Shown here: positions 1 to 10,611 of the stretch, in pieces
How the letters are laid out: every line of letters begins with the position of its first letter
How positions within the stretch are numbered: the stretch's first letter is position 1
Source of the DNA: Piezodorus guildinii
Lineage: Eukaryota > Arthropoda > Insecta > Hemiptera > Pentatomidae
DNA: 64,000 nucleotides
NCBI GenBank assembly: GCA_023052935.1
Contig: CM041295.1
Location: 21,886,880 to 21,950,879, forward strand
Reading direction: 5' to 3'
The notes under the pieces: model-generated
The model's database searches: none
What the model saw: only the letters and a program-made list of their open reading frames with translations
Told to the model about the DNA's origin: nothing
Translations under genes and position numbers: made by a program

Positions 1-913
1 GTGTTCCTCAAGGTAGTATCCTAGGACCCATCCTTTACACAGTCTATACAGCTGATATCCCTACCCATCCTAACACCTTCCTTTCTACCTATGCTGATGA
101 CACTTGTGTGCTATCAGTCAATAACGATCCTACTACTTCCTCTCAAACTCTTTAATCCCACACCAGAGACCTTGAGGTATAGTGTCAGAATTGGAGAATC
201 AAAATCAATTCTAACGAATCCCACACATTTACCACAAATTACCTTTACCCTTCGTCGTAAGCCTATGACATCCTGCTTTACATTGTCCTCTAATGATATT
301 TCGCTTGTCCCGGTTGAACAGACTCGCTATCTAGGACTCCTACTTGACAAACGTCTAACTTAGAATCCGCACACAAGACTGAAACGACAAGAAACTGCCC
401 GTAACTTTCGCTTACTTTAACCCTTACTGGACAGACGCTCTAACCTTCCACTTAACTACAAAAGGCTCATCTATATTACCATCATAAGGCCTATCTGGAC
501 GTACGGAGTTGAGCTCTGGGGCTCTACTAAACCATCAAATTCTTCCTGTATTTAATCCTTACGATCTAAAATCGTTCGAAAAATCCTCAGTGCTCCTTAC
601 TTTGTCACGAATAAACTCATAAAGACCTCAATATCCCATATCTTGCTAATTTGTTCCGAACCAGGTATTAACCCTTCTATGAAAAACTCCACTCCCACTC
701 CTTGCTTCCTCTTCCATTCCTTACAATCCTCCGAGGCGTCTGAAAAGTAGATGGCCTCGAGACCTTCTAGTTTAGATGACCCAGTGGAGTGGTGCCAATA
801 GGCATTTACTCTTCATGTCTTTTTCATGTATTTCTGTTAGCTAATTTACTTGATGTATTAACTAATACAGTTGTAAAATTCAATAAATGATAATAAAAAA
901 AAAATAAAAAAAA
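1..913 (+). pseudogene. LINE-B 3' fragment (dead reverse transcriptase C-terminus, 3'UTR, poly-A)
   Basis: The window opens inside a LINE-B copy. The first codons read the reverse transcriptase motif VPQGSILGP, followed by YTADIP, a YADDTCVLS catalytic box and LGLLLDKRLT, all matching the intact ORF2 at 37601-40297. The frame is broken many times: TWNP is interrupted by a stop near 360, and more stops and indels follow. A hairpin related to the one after the intact ORF2 stop is visible near 785-814, though its outer stem is imperfect. The 3'UTR ends in an AATAAATGATAATAAA-like A-rich tail near 880-913. This is an old non-functional copy. Whether it was 5'-truncated cannot be told because it runs off the window. 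Confidence 0.88.
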
Positions 914-1000
914 TTCGTTGACCTTTCTTCATTTAAGTTATACGTTTTTTTTTGTTTTTTTTTTTCATTTGAATATTCTTCATTTGATTTTTACCACAGA

Positions 1001-1036
1001 GGTAAGTGAAATTCGTGTGTTGTGCGGACCAGATTT
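1001..1036 (-). repeat. H-repeat terminus (solo end)
   Basis: On the minus strand this reads ATCTGGTCCGCACAACAC followed by a TTTCACTTACCTC block. This is the 5' terminal signature of the H-repeat family, best seen at 56692-57621. Only the terminus is recognisable, so this is a remnant or a heavily decayed copy. The flanking 914-1000 is T/A-rich and shows nothing else. Confidence 0.5.
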
Positions 1037-1065
1037 TTTTTTAAATTAATTATTTTTGATTCATA

Positions 1066-1275
1066 TAGCAGCGTGGCCTGGTAGTGCATAAAGCATAGAG
1101 CACTAGATTACCACCCTACGTTCGGGTTCGACCACCGAGCCGCGCAGAATAATTATTTAGTCTGATATTTTTGCCGCGGAGCGATACTGGGTAGATGCTC
1201 CTTAGGCCCACACAGCCCCTAAAAAGTGGACTCCTGAAAATTGGCGGTTGAGTGTGATCACACTCTAATCATTTT
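1066..1275 (+). mobile_element. SINE-2, tRNA-derived, decayed copy
   Basis: The head resembles a tRNA gene: a TGGCCTGGTAGTGCATAAAG A-box-like stretch, then GGGTTCGACCACC as a pol III B-box near 1120. Downstream, the pieces AAAGTGGACTCCTG and GGCGGTTGAGTGTGATCAC match the reverse complement of the copy at 3675-3965, which defines a shared SINE body. No clear tail or target-site duplication was found. It is not a functional tRNA gene, because the body continues for about 140 bp and the anticodon arm does not fold cleanly. Confidence 0.6.
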
Positions 1276-1581
1276 CAAAATTTAGGTATTCCACATTTTT
1301 ATTTTTTTTTTTATGTTATTATTCAAATGACCTTTAAGATTTGAAACTAAATTCTATATGGTCAGTATCTGTTTGCCACAATTTAATAGAAACTTAGGTT
1401 CCGGAACCAAATATAATAGAAAAAGATCAATAAATTAATTAAATAGAGAATAAAACAAAATAATGTAAATGAGAGAGGAAGGTGACTCAAAAGAAATAAA
1501 AAAAATGAAATAATATTAAAATTAAATTAAACTCTGTGAAGTGCCTCATTTTTTTAATTTTTTTTTTTATTATTTTTTTTT

Positions 1582-1832
1582 TTAGATTTTACATTGAGCG
1601 TTAATGAAAAATTGCTTGATGATCATAAACTTTTCTTTGTCTAACTTTTGTAAAAACATGGCTTCTGTTTCTGGGGGAACCACTACTTCCCTTTGCTTTC
1701 TATATTTTCTGCATCGGAATAGAATGTGGCGCGGGTCTTCAGGGACTTTGCATGTTAGGCAATAGCCATCTTTTTCTATTTTCATTAAATTGAAAAAAAA
1801 ATTTGTGCAGCCATGGTTAGTCCAGGTATTCC
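1582..1832 (-). pseudogene. C-terminal zinc-binding tail of a LINE ORF2 (I/R1-type)
   Basis: The minus-strand frame reads TNHGC...FFFNLM, then CLTCKVPEDPRHILFRC, which is a C-X2-C-X7-H-X4-C motif followed by KYRKQRE. This pattern (TGHG, then CxxC, then HxxxxC near the end of ORF2) is known from the C-terminal region of I- and R1-group LINE polymerases, downstream of RT and RNase H. Only about 80 codons remain open. No reverse transcriptase is recognisable next to it. LINE-A and LINE-B lack this tail, so it marks another LINE lineage. The clade is an inference from the motif alone. Confidence 0.6.
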
Positions 1833-2137
1833 ACTTAAATATCGTCCTATCGCCACAGTAGCATAAAATGGACTTAGGTGAATAAAAATAAGCTAAAATT
1901 TAAAACTTATATAAGTAGGTATATATTCAAATTCTTGTAGTGAAATCAAATAGTGTTCATTATGTTCTGCGATACTTCTGCTCTTTAAGCTCATTATTTT
2001 CGAAATGTTAGAAAAAGAAAAATTGTATAGATTCAATTTATAATTATGAAGGGTATTATATCATATTTAAATAAATTCTCCAGAACCATCTCCTATCTTT
2101 AAATATTATTTATTAAATTATCAATAACACATTTAAA

Positions 2138-2168
2138 ACGTTTCGTGGTCCATATGCCTCATCTTCAG
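2138..2168 (-). ncRNA. Hammerhead-like core motif, arm 1
   Basis: The reverse complement reads CTGAAGATGAGG, an 8-9 nt loop, then CCACGAAACG. The order CUGANGA, stem, GAAAC is that of a hammerhead ribozyme core. The stem is imperfect here (GAGG against CCAC) and an extra U separates CUGAAGA from the stem, so activity is doubtful. Confidence 0.35.
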
Positions 2169-2338
2169 ACAACTCAGACAGGTCAAAAACCAATAAGAAT
2201 TCAACATTAGACTACGTTTTCAACAAATTAACAAGTTAATAATGTGATATAGAGTTATTGAATTAAAATTTTGATTATCGTTGATTTGTTGAAAATGTAG
2301 TCTAATGTTGAATTCTTATTGGTTTTTGACTGATGATT

Positions 2339-2370
2339 CTGAAGATGAGGCACATGGACCTCGAAACGTT
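2339..2370 (+). ncRNA. Hammerhead-like core motif, arm 2
   Basis: Reads CTGAAGATGAGG, a short loop, then CCTCGAAACGTT. The GAGG/CCTC stem pairs perfectly between the CUGANGA-like and GAAAC elements. One extra U lies between core and stem compared with the textbook hammerhead. It is the mirror copy of 2138-2168. Confidence 0.4.
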
Positions 2371-2653
2371 GTAAATGTATTGTTGATGAATTAATAAATT
2401 ATATTAAAAAAAAAGAGATGGTTCCGGAGAATTTATTTAAATATATGATTGTGTATATATAAATAAGGTTTTGATTGTGCAGTAGCAAGTTTACCTGTCA
2501 GTAAACACAAGCCATTATCTCACTTAAAATGTTAAATTTGTTCGTGCCGAGAGTGTAATTCTTATTAAAAGCCAAGGCTTCAGAAATACTTTACATGTAG
2601 GAAATTGTTTTTCAATGACATCTCGCGGACCCCCTGTAATCGCCAGCCGACCC

Positions 2654-2838
2654 GATAGGTGTATGCTATGATAGGTGTGTGCTATGATAGGTGTGTGCTA
2701 TGATAGGTATATGCTATGATAGGTGTGTGCTATGATAGGTGTATGCTATGATAGAAGTATGCTAAGATAGGTGTATGCTAAGATAGGTGTATGCTAAGAT
2801 AGGTTTATGCTAAGATAGGTTTATGTTAAGATAGGTGG
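2654..2838. repeat. 16-bp tandem repeat, 11 copies plus a partial
   Basis: Eleven head-to-tail units of the form GATAGGTGTGTGCTAT fill 2654-2829, with a partial unit after. Units 1-6 end in CTAT and units 7-11 end in TAA, so the array has two homogenised blocks. There are no spacers and no reading frame. It is a minisatellite. Confidence 0.92.
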
Positions 2839-3670
2839 TATCCACGTATAGTCTTGGGCTTGTTAAGCCAATAATTATGTATATCCCTCACTCTTTCCAG
2901 AGCCATTAAAATAAACGAACTTATAAGTCCAATTATGACTATGCATAATATTTTTAAGACCCAACTTTATGATTATTTTTAAAAAGACCACGTCAGGCGA
3001 GAAAAGAGAAAGCTCCTTCGTTTCCTTTTTATGATTGGAAAATCATTACCTCAATACCCTCAAACCAGAGGGCTCATGGGAGCAAAAGCGAAAGAGGGAA
3101 GAAAAAGAAGGATAAGAGATTAGTAAGGCGGAAGAGGGCAGATTGAAGGCAAGTAAAAGTTTTATTTGTCTGCCAAACGGAGCTTGAATTTTAATGGACT
3201 TGATTTTTAATGAGCGCTAGTTGGATGAGAGTTGGTAAGGCGCTTTGTATTCCTGGGGACAAAGAATGTCCCGCAATCCGGGGACCAACTTTCAACGGAT
3301 GTGTTCCCCCCACTTCAAGACTGTCTCATTAGGTGTTTAATTAATCCATGGTTAATTAATTAATGCGTTTCCACAGTTTATGTAGCCAAGATAATTAATT
3401 GATTGTGAAAATTATGGCTAAAATATTTAATGAATGTTATCCCATCGCTCTAATATGGCATGAATCGACAAAAATATGCCGAAAATATATTTTAAAATAA
3501 TATAATAATAAAAAGAAAAAAAATCTGGTGCACACAAACAAGATTTTCACTTTTGTCGCATCTTGAAGGTTGTTAATAAACATAAATCTTAAATATGAAT
3601 CGTAATATTTCAATGAAAACATTTATTTTTGATTAAATAGTATAACAGTAAAAATTATTATATAAAAAAA
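2839..3670. other. No recognised feature
   Basis: No long ORF or repeat is recognised. The stretch holds purine-rich GAAAGAG segments (about 3080-3150) and AT-rich sequence. A TCTGGTGC piece near 3523 resembles the H-repeat end but is too short to call. It may be single-copy host DNA. Confidence 0.5.
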
Positions 3671-3674
3671 ACCC

Positions 3675-3965
3675 TGTACCACTACAACCCATGTAGGGTC
3701 TTGGGCTCAGTACATATAGAGATTTATTTATTGTTTCTAGGCCACTGGCCGTGCATTGAGGTGATCAGGCCTTGATCACGCTCAGCCGCCAGATTTTTTC
3801 TCCATTATTGGGTGCCCACTTTACAGAGACTGGGTCTGCCCCAGAAGGGTGGTCCCTCGGCTGAATTAACAGAATAAATAATATTCTGCTACAGCCGGGA
3901 TTCGAATCCAGGAACCGAAGAACAGTAGGATAGTGCTCTATACACTAGATCATGCTGCTCCTAGA
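3675..3965 (-). mobile_element. SINE-2, tRNA-derived copy
   Basis: On the minus strand the head reads AGCATGATCTAGTGTATAG with GAGCACTA (A-box-like), then GGATTCGAATCCCGG (B-box). The body holds GGCAGACCCAGTCTCTG and GGCGGCTGAGCGTGATCAA. Toward its 3' end, AAGACCCTACATGGGTTGTA is also found in degenerate form at 11284-11310 and 11560-11580. It is the best preserved SINE-2 in the window and the reference for the others. No target-site duplication was identified. Confidence 0.7.
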
Positions 3966-4104
3966 AATTATTATATATTACAATATATTTTGATAATTTA
4001 AAGACAATTGTATATCTTTATTGTATTCATTAACACTTTTAGATTTTTTTTTTTGTGTTCTTTGGCCAGTGAAAATTATTATTTGTCTTGTTCATTCATG
4101 TTAT

Positions 4105-4142
4105 TCTTCAGGGACCTTGTCCCACAATAAAGTTTTTTTTAT
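4105..4142 (+). repeat. Solo LINE-type 3' end (GGGAC/GTCCC stem then AATAAA)
   Basis: Reads CAGGGACCTTGTCCCACAAT followed by AAAG. The GGGAC...GTCCC stem followed by AATAAA recurs at 18541-18572, 51617-51650, 60970-61010 and 61712-61740. The 60962-61445 instance is attached to a LINE C-terminus, so this is probably the 3' end of that LINE family, or of a SINE that borrows its tail. Confidence 0.45.
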
Positions 4143-4165
4143 TCATTCATTGATACTACTATGTT

Positions 4166-4776
4166 TCGTGGCATATAGGGTAATAAAGTAATTTACTTAA
4201 AATATACATTTATTTATTAAATATGACTTATTATTATTACACATAAAACTTAGTACATTGAGACATTGTTATCATCGAGAATACTGAGGTTCTATTTACC
4301 ACATAATATTTCATATAGGTACCTTTGGACATGACTGCTTGACCCCCAACTTCCGACTTCCGTGCTTGACTTCCTCTTATCTTCCCGTCCGGGCTCAGAC
4401 TCCCCAGGTACTCCGCTATCCCTGCTGTACGAGTGGAGGGGTCTATTTTTTGTATAGACCTTCTAAGAAGCCTTCCTGCTTGTCGCCCGGAAACTACTCT
4501 ATTTTGTACAAATCAAAAATATTTCTTCACCTCCCAAAATTCTCGATACATAGCAATACAGTCAGTTAACTTAATGCTCTTTTTATCACTCAGCATTATT
4601 TTCTACAATTTTCCAAAAATCCTTATCTTTCAAACGTTATATAATTACTATTATATGCGGAAAAAGAAAATTTATCAGAAAATAAAATTAATATCTTACG
4701 ATTTATCGTTTTCGAGCTAGATTCGCTAAACACAAACTAAGTTTGAAAATATTCAAGATCAACATACTTTCCCTCA
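4166..4776. other. No recognised feature
   Basis: Short open frames here (for example 4339-4569) lack any recognisable motif and sit in AT-rich sequence. No repeat family from the rest of the window matches by eye. Confidence 0.5.
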
Positions 4777-4782
4777 CTAAAT

Positions 4783-5001
<219 letters not shown>

Positions 5002-5145
5002 AACTAAAAATGAAATATTTATAATTTTTCACAAGCTATATTTAATGAAACATTATTATTATTGTCCATATGGAATAAATAAATTGTAATATGTCTCAAT
5101 AAAAATTCTTTAAACAAATAATGAAAATAGAACTAATTTTGGTCA

Positions 5146-6654
5146 GATAAGGCCGAGGAATTCGCACAGCACCTTTCCAAAGTTTTTACTCCTCATCCAG
5201 AGCTTAATCCTACCCATACGGCGGCAGTTGAAGAGTTCCTTATATCACCAATACCGCTTTCCTTACCACCTAAAGCAGTTAATCCCTCTGAGGTCAGATA
5301 TCTTCTTAAAAAGCTTCCTCTCCGTAAATCCCCTGGATACGATCTCCTTACTCCTCAAATCTTAAGACAACTTCCACCTAAAGCCATTACATTCCTTACA
5401 TATCTCTATAACTGTATCCTACGCACTACCTATTTTCCTCTCTTATGGAAACATTCAACTATCATCCTTTTCCTAAAACCAGGCAAACCTTCTAACAACA
5501 CGTCATCTTACAGACCTATCAGCCTACTTCCGATCCTCTCAAAAATTTTCGAAAAGCTCCTACTAAAACGAATCCTAGCCAAATTTCAAAATTTTCCTTC
5601 ACATCAGTTCGGATTTCGTCCTCAACATTCCACGGTTCAGCAAGGACTCCGAGTTGTGGACCACATTTCCTCTGCCCTTGAGTGCAAGGAGTATTGTTCG
5701 GGTGCCTTTCTGGACATATCTCAAGCTTTCGACCGGGTGTGGCACCCGGGATTGCTCTTTAAGCTCAAAACCCATTTACCCCAATCCTTATACCTAGTCC
5801 TCCGATCCTATCTATCAAACCGCTCCTTCCGAGTTCGCTGTGGCTCAGAATTTTCCAAACATTATATTGTTGAGGCTGGTGTTCCTCAAGGCAGCGTCTT
5901 GGGACCCGTCCTCTACATCCTCTACACCGCCGATATCCCTACCGATCCCGATACCTTTCTGGCAACATTTGCTGATGATACCGCCATTTTGTCATCCAAT
6001 TCCGATCCTGAAGTAGCATCGATTAATTTACAAAATCACCTTTCCCTTGTCGAAGACTGGTGTAACGCTTGGCGTATTAAGGTGAACGAAAACAAGTGCT
6101 CACACGTCACATTCACTCTTCGACGCAAATCCTGTCCAACGGTTTATTTAAATTCCCTACCGCTTCCTTCCTCTGACACAGTCCGGTATCTTGGCTTTTT
6201 ACTAGACAAAAGACTGACGTGGAACCCACACACAAGACTTAAAAGAAAAGAACTTAACCGCAGATTCGGCCAGTTATACAGACTACTAAATAGAAAATCT
6301 CATCTTACAGTTGACAACAAATTACTAATATACAAGACAGTACTGAAACCAATATGGACCTACGGACTTGAACTGTGGGGGACAGCTAAACATTCTAACA
6401 TCAAACGCATCCAATCCTTCCAATCCAAAGTTCTCCGAACAATAGTTAATGCTCCTTATTACGTTACCAACTCTACCCTACACCACGACCTTAAAATTCC
6501 ATTTATTTTAGACCTGGTACCATCCAAATTTTCCAAATTTCATCAGAACCTTAGTCATCATCCTAACCCTCTAGCACAATCCCTATCCAGTACCACCCAT
6601 CCCTATAATCCTCCTCGAAGATTGAAACGGCAGTGGCCGCGAGACGTATTGTAA
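5146..6654 (+). pseudogene. LINE-A2 ORF2 C-terminal part: reverse transcriptase (truncated at 5' end)
   Basis: The frame is open without a stop for about 502 codons from the truncation point. It encodes the RT half of ORF2: SYRPISLLPILSKIF, HQFGFRPQHST, motif A GAFLDISQAFDRVW, motif B GVPQGSVLGP, the catalytic FADD box, and YLGFLLDKRLTW. It ends QWPRDVL. Compared with 14183-16866 it lacks the endonuclease and has lost about two codons near the KRILAKFQ stretch. It has no promoter or start of its own, so it is a dead-on-arrival copy despite the clean frame. RT would polymerise cDNA at a nicked chromosomal target in a complete element. Confidence 0.9.
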
Positions 6655-6664
6655 ACGTTTAAAT

Positions 6665-6693
6665 TGGAGTTCTGACACTGGTCAGATCCTCCA
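6665..6693 (+). promoter_or_regulatory. Conserved LINE 3'UTR hairpin, A2 form
   Basis: Begins 10 nt after the ORF2 stop. Outer arms TGGAG/CTCCA, inner arms CTGAC/GTCAG, loop ACTG. The inner stem differs from LINE-A1 (CTAGC/GCTAG) at paired positions, so pairing is kept. It may be a recognition structure for the element's own proteins (inference). Confidence 0.75.
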
Positions 6694-6795
6694 CTCATGT
6701 AATGTATGTTTGTGGCTATTACGCCCTAGTTCGGCCTCCACTGATTCACACCAGTGACGCGGCTGAGAGCGAGGGTCTAGGATCTTTTGGATTCC

Positions 6796-6824
6796 GCTTT
6801 TTCCTCCACAAGTGGGGGAAAAGC
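6796..6824 (+). promoter_or_regulatory. Second 3'UTR hairpin specific to LINE-A2
   Basis: Arms GCTTTTTCCTCCAC and GTGGGGGAAAAGC close on an AA loop, with one bulged T. The counterpart at 19923-19952 has arms GCTTGTCCTTCTAC and GTGGAGGGACAAGC. Substitutions occur on both sides and preserve pairing. Confidence 0.6.
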
Positions 6825-7146
6825 CCAGTCTGGGGTCCCTCTATAGCACTTGTATATTTTGTATATAGTTATGTTTGTTTGAATGATGTTTGTTTATCTG
6901 CAAACTTTTATTTATCTCAATTATAGGTTAATGTTTTGTTTTGTTTTGTTTTTATATTTATTATTATTTAATTCTATATATATCATTTATTTGTATTTAT
7001 CTCAGTTATAGGTTGTTGTTTGTTTTCTTATTTTGTATATATATTATATTTTATTTGTTTGACTTTATCATTGTATATATTGTGTGAATGGGATCATATA
7101 TCACTATTACTAATGTTCATATAGAAACAAATTGTAATATATCTCA

Positions 7147-7199
<53 letters not shown>

Positions 7200-7204
7200 G
7201 GTCA

Positions 7205-8660
7205 ATTATCAATGGTCACATTTTGCTGATTCATTTAGCACGGTTCTATGAAAGATATCCCTAAATTGATTTTCATCTTTATTTTTAAGATTTTTTTCAA
7301 TTACCTTTTCTATTAGGACGGAATGACCAAGGATTTTTTACTTTCTTTAAAACACCCTAGATACAGCTGTTCTTACCATATCCATACAAAGAATAAATTT
7401 ATAAGCTATGGAACAGGTCAGTAATAGACAAGAGACAACATCTCGTTTACATTAAATCGATAAATCATGTACACAAAATCATATAATTTTTTTTTAACAT
7501 AAAGTTTTCTAAAACTTCTACCTCCCACAGGTTGTTAGCTTATTGCACTCTATTATAAATAAAAGGAAGATAACCGGAAATGCTTGACTGTTAAAATCAA
7601 CGATTAACGGAGAATAATGAATGGACTGTTCCCCTAAAATTACGAGTAGAGTTGATTTTGTACAGTTTAGCCAATACAGTTAATCTTCCTATTGTTCTAA
7701 ACTCTCGACTCCCCTCCAATCCTCATTTCAAAACAATCATTTCCATTTAATTTGCGCCAGCGGTTCAATAGAGGGGATGATCGGTGAAACAAGGTATGGT
7801 AATTAATTATTTCTGTGCTGATCTTAAAATGCTGATTTTTTCGTTTTTATAGAGAAGCTCTTAGTGGTTCTAAGATATTTTTAAATTGTATTAATTATCA
7901 AATTTTATATTTCAAATGTTCTACGGATCTATAAATCATTTTGGTCCTTGTTAGTTATGCCGGATATTTTCAAATATATTCACTTCTAATTCCCTTATTT
8001 GACAATAAAGATAAATTCCGGATAGGTCAAAGTCCGCTCTTTAAAAGTTGTATTTGGTTCCTCTGGCCCTAGTTTTGTCAGTGCTACTGAGTAGTGAATA
8101 TGTCAAATGATAAAGTGCATTTTTTTTCTTATGCTTTCTTATTTCAATAAAGCGAGCGTTGAATGTCTATCATAAAATATGTAAGTTATGGTATATGGGG
8201 AAGATGCCTTAACATAACGTACTACTAAAAAAAGGTTTGCCAAGTTTCTTTCCAAAGATACGACCTACGAACATTTGCGGAGACACTGGATATAGGTTTT
8301 GGAATCGTTCATAGGGATTAAAATAGCTTAGCTATTAGCTAAGTGTCTTGATGTTCGGGCGCCACACTGACAAAATGGACCAATTTCACAAACAAATATT
8401 GACGAGTAGCACAAATTGGATAATCTACGGTAGTGCCAGAGTTTGCATACGATGCCGAGGTAAAATTCGGAATTGTGGTTGGTTGACAAATGTTTTTCGG
8501 GGTAGGTAGACTAATTATTCAACCAACCCTTTTAAAATAAGTATAACATTTTTAATTATTTTAAATAATCGTGTGGGTCACCTAATCGTTTATGTGCATC
8601 ATCAATGTAAACACTATTATGGTATTCTCTCACATACTAAATTACTGTTTTGAATTTGTA
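7205..8660. other. No recognised feature
   Basis: AT-rich sequence without a recognisable gene or repeat from this window. It is one of the longer stretches that may be single-copy host DNA. Confidence 0.5.
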
Positions 8661-8666
8661 CTGAAA

Positions 8667-8810
8667 ATGAGGACGTACAAAAGAAAATCTGAAAGGGGGA
8701 ATATATCAAAATATATCCTAGAAAGAGCTTGTCATGAAGTAATCTTCGATAATAAGAGCATTAATACCACATCGAAAAAATTCCGAATCCCCAGGAGCGA
8801 TATCGAATAA
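8667..8810 (+). pseudogene. psq-type helix-turn-helix domain fragment
   Basis: Translation from the ATG gives MRTYKRKSERGN, then ILERACHEVIF, and KKFRIPRSDIE before a stop. The opening RTYKRKSERG and closing FxIPRxxxE are typical of the psq helix-turn-helix at the N-terminus of pogo/Tigger-type transposases and insect genes derived from them, where it binds DNA. Only about 48 residues exist. The family normally continues past the IPR motif, whereas a stop follows here, and no DDE catalytic domain is found downstream. It could be a decayed transposon, a pseudogene exon, or the first exon of a spliced gene. I favour a relic. Confidence 0.55.
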
Positions 8811-10008
8811 TATTTTTATAATAGCAATGTGATATTGATTAGAATAATTCAAGTTCCAATTAAGGTTAAAACAGAAATTACACAAAATGTATGTTACGTA
8901 TTGTTAATTTAGGCTTTTTTATCAATAGTTCAAAAAGAGATTGTTACCTTTATAAAAGTTCTTTATTAGCTGAGAAGGATCTCAAATTTAAGTTTGTTAA
9001 TAATTAAATTAAAAAAGGCTATCATTTAGCACATTTTTATGTTTTATTTCATACTAATCCTCCTTATTTACACTAATTACTGCCTAGGTCAACCTACCCC
9101 ATGCTTATGGTCAACCTACCCCGGGTATGGGGGAGGTTGCTTAAGCGTCAGGGGTTTAGAAAATCAACTAAATACGTATAATACCCAGAAATACATATGT
9201 GTTACGGATTAGTATTTCAGGTACCTGAATAGTTCTATCTGTATCAACTGTTGTTTTTTTATATTAGGTTAAACATCGGAAATATACAAGCTCAAGTTAA
9301 AAGTTGGTCAAGGTCTCTCCTATATATTAAAAATTGATTTGGTTAGCCATGATTCCACTGTCCCACCCCTATTCCGGTTTACACACAGACGTAGGCGAGT
9401 ACACATACGTGCAGATGACAAGTTTGTTCGTGATAAACAAGCAATGATATTCCTTTCATGGAAAAGGTTTTATATTGATAGGAAGAACGTATCAGACAGC
9501 TAATAATTGTCCTGCCATCGTCAGGCTCTTAACTTTTATATTTCCTATTTACTGTGTTGTGACAGATTATTCATATTTTTAAATGTTAGTTTATATACAT
9601 ATGTTTTATATTGTGGAATATCTAGAGCTGATTGCATTCTAACATCCAATATCCCGGAATTGAAAAATTAATATTTTATCCAGCAATAGGTTATTTAAAC
9701 ATCAAACGAGATGGAAAAACTCGGAGAATCGATTTCTAGAATATATAACGTTTTAGTAAAAAATATATAAATAAATTATTCAATGTCTTACCGAAAAAAA
9801 AAAAAACACAACCAAAACCGTAGTTTTCTTATGTGTTTTAGGAATGCTGTGATTTTTGGAAAATTTGTAAATTAATTCAAGTATTCTACAGAAATGTTTT
9901 TTTCTTGTAATACTATGCAACCACCAATTGCTTTCAACATAGAATTTGATCGTTTTGCAGTAAGTATGAAAAATTATGTATATATAGATTTACTTCTTTA
10001 AAGCAACT
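8811..10008. other. No recognised gene
   Basis: AT-rich. A short direct repeat of GTCAACCTACCCC occurs twice near 9089-9122, ending in the GC-rich GGGTATGGGGGAGG. Nothing else could be assigned. Confidence 0.45.
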
Positions 10009-10465
10009 TTAATTTTTATTTAAATAATCTATAATTGAGACGTTGATTTCCAAAAGGAACTATATCCATTCTAGAAAATTTTACAGGAAGCACGAAAATC
10101 TCTCATTACTATATTATTAAACTACTTATTTGGGTCTTTTTGCCTTAAAATTTAGAATTATTTTCTTACTATAATAATAACATCATATTAAAGTTATGAA
10201 ATTTTTTTTTTTAGAATGATTTGGAACGAAAATAAATGCGTAATTAGTACTTTTAGAAAATTACCGCATTTCTAAATCGCGTTTTTTAAGGACTTGAGAA
10301 CTCATTAGATAACATAAAATAGAATATTTAGATAAAACTAAATGATGAGAATACAAATATGTAAAAAAATCAATTTCGTAAAAAATGTCCTTTAGTACCT
10401 TTTGGAAAGCAACGTCTCAATTGTTGATTGAAATTAAAATTATTTAAATAAAAATAATGTATAAT
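10009..10465. mobile_element. MITE-like element with terminal inverted repeats
   Basis: The left end (about 10009-10065) holds AATTTTTATTTAAATAAT and GAGACGTTGATTTCCAAAAG. The reverse complement of the right end (about 10386-10465) repeats both blocks in the same order. The interior is AT-rich and non-coding. A right-half relative lies at 34725-34880 (shared GATAAAACTAAA and CAATTTCGTA blocks). The superfamily is unknown, and a flanking duplication was not resolved. Confidence 0.6.
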
Positions 10466-10611
10466 ATACACAGCTGTAAAAGGTAATGGATTGATAATTT
10501 ATATGAAATTAAATAATTAGATTATGATGAGGAAAAAATATTATTTAAAAAAAATATTTCCTATTCTCTTTTTGTATATAATTATTAGTTCACTTTTATA
10601 TGAAAAATATA

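Larger units (their letters stand above)
2058..2455. repeat. Long inverted repeat with hammerhead-like motif in both arms
   Basis: Arm 1 (about 2058-2234) is the near-exact reverse complement of arm 2 (about 2279-2455), leaving a loop of only about 45 bp. Both arms hold the block running from AAATAAATTCTCC through the CGAAACGT motif to a TAGTCTAATGTTGAATTC block. Each arm carries a CTGAAGATGAGG...CGAAACG motif like those in Penelope-like element terminal repeats, which can lie in inverted orientation. No coding sequence survives. It could instead be a foldback element. Confidence 0.7.
5146..7193 (+). mobile_element. LINE-A2, 5'-truncated, with poly-A and target-site duplication
   Basis: A Jockey-type LINE copy that starts inside ORF2. 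It runs through the 3'UTR to a pure A tract of about 45 nt. The 11-bp AATTTTGGTCA occurs at 5135-5145 and again at 7194-7204, flanking the element as a target-site duplication, the signature of target-primed reverse transcription. Its 3'UTR (6655-7150) is longer than in the LINE-A copies at 12546 and 26010. It has an extra block with GTGACGCGGCTGAGAGCGAG that recurs at 19860-19890, which defines the A2 subfamily. An unmutated duplication, a long A tract and an open frame point to a recent insertion. Confidence 0.93.

Noticed and set aside
2654..2838. CRISPR-like array
   Set aside because: Units are contiguous 16-mers without spacers, in eukaryotic DNA.
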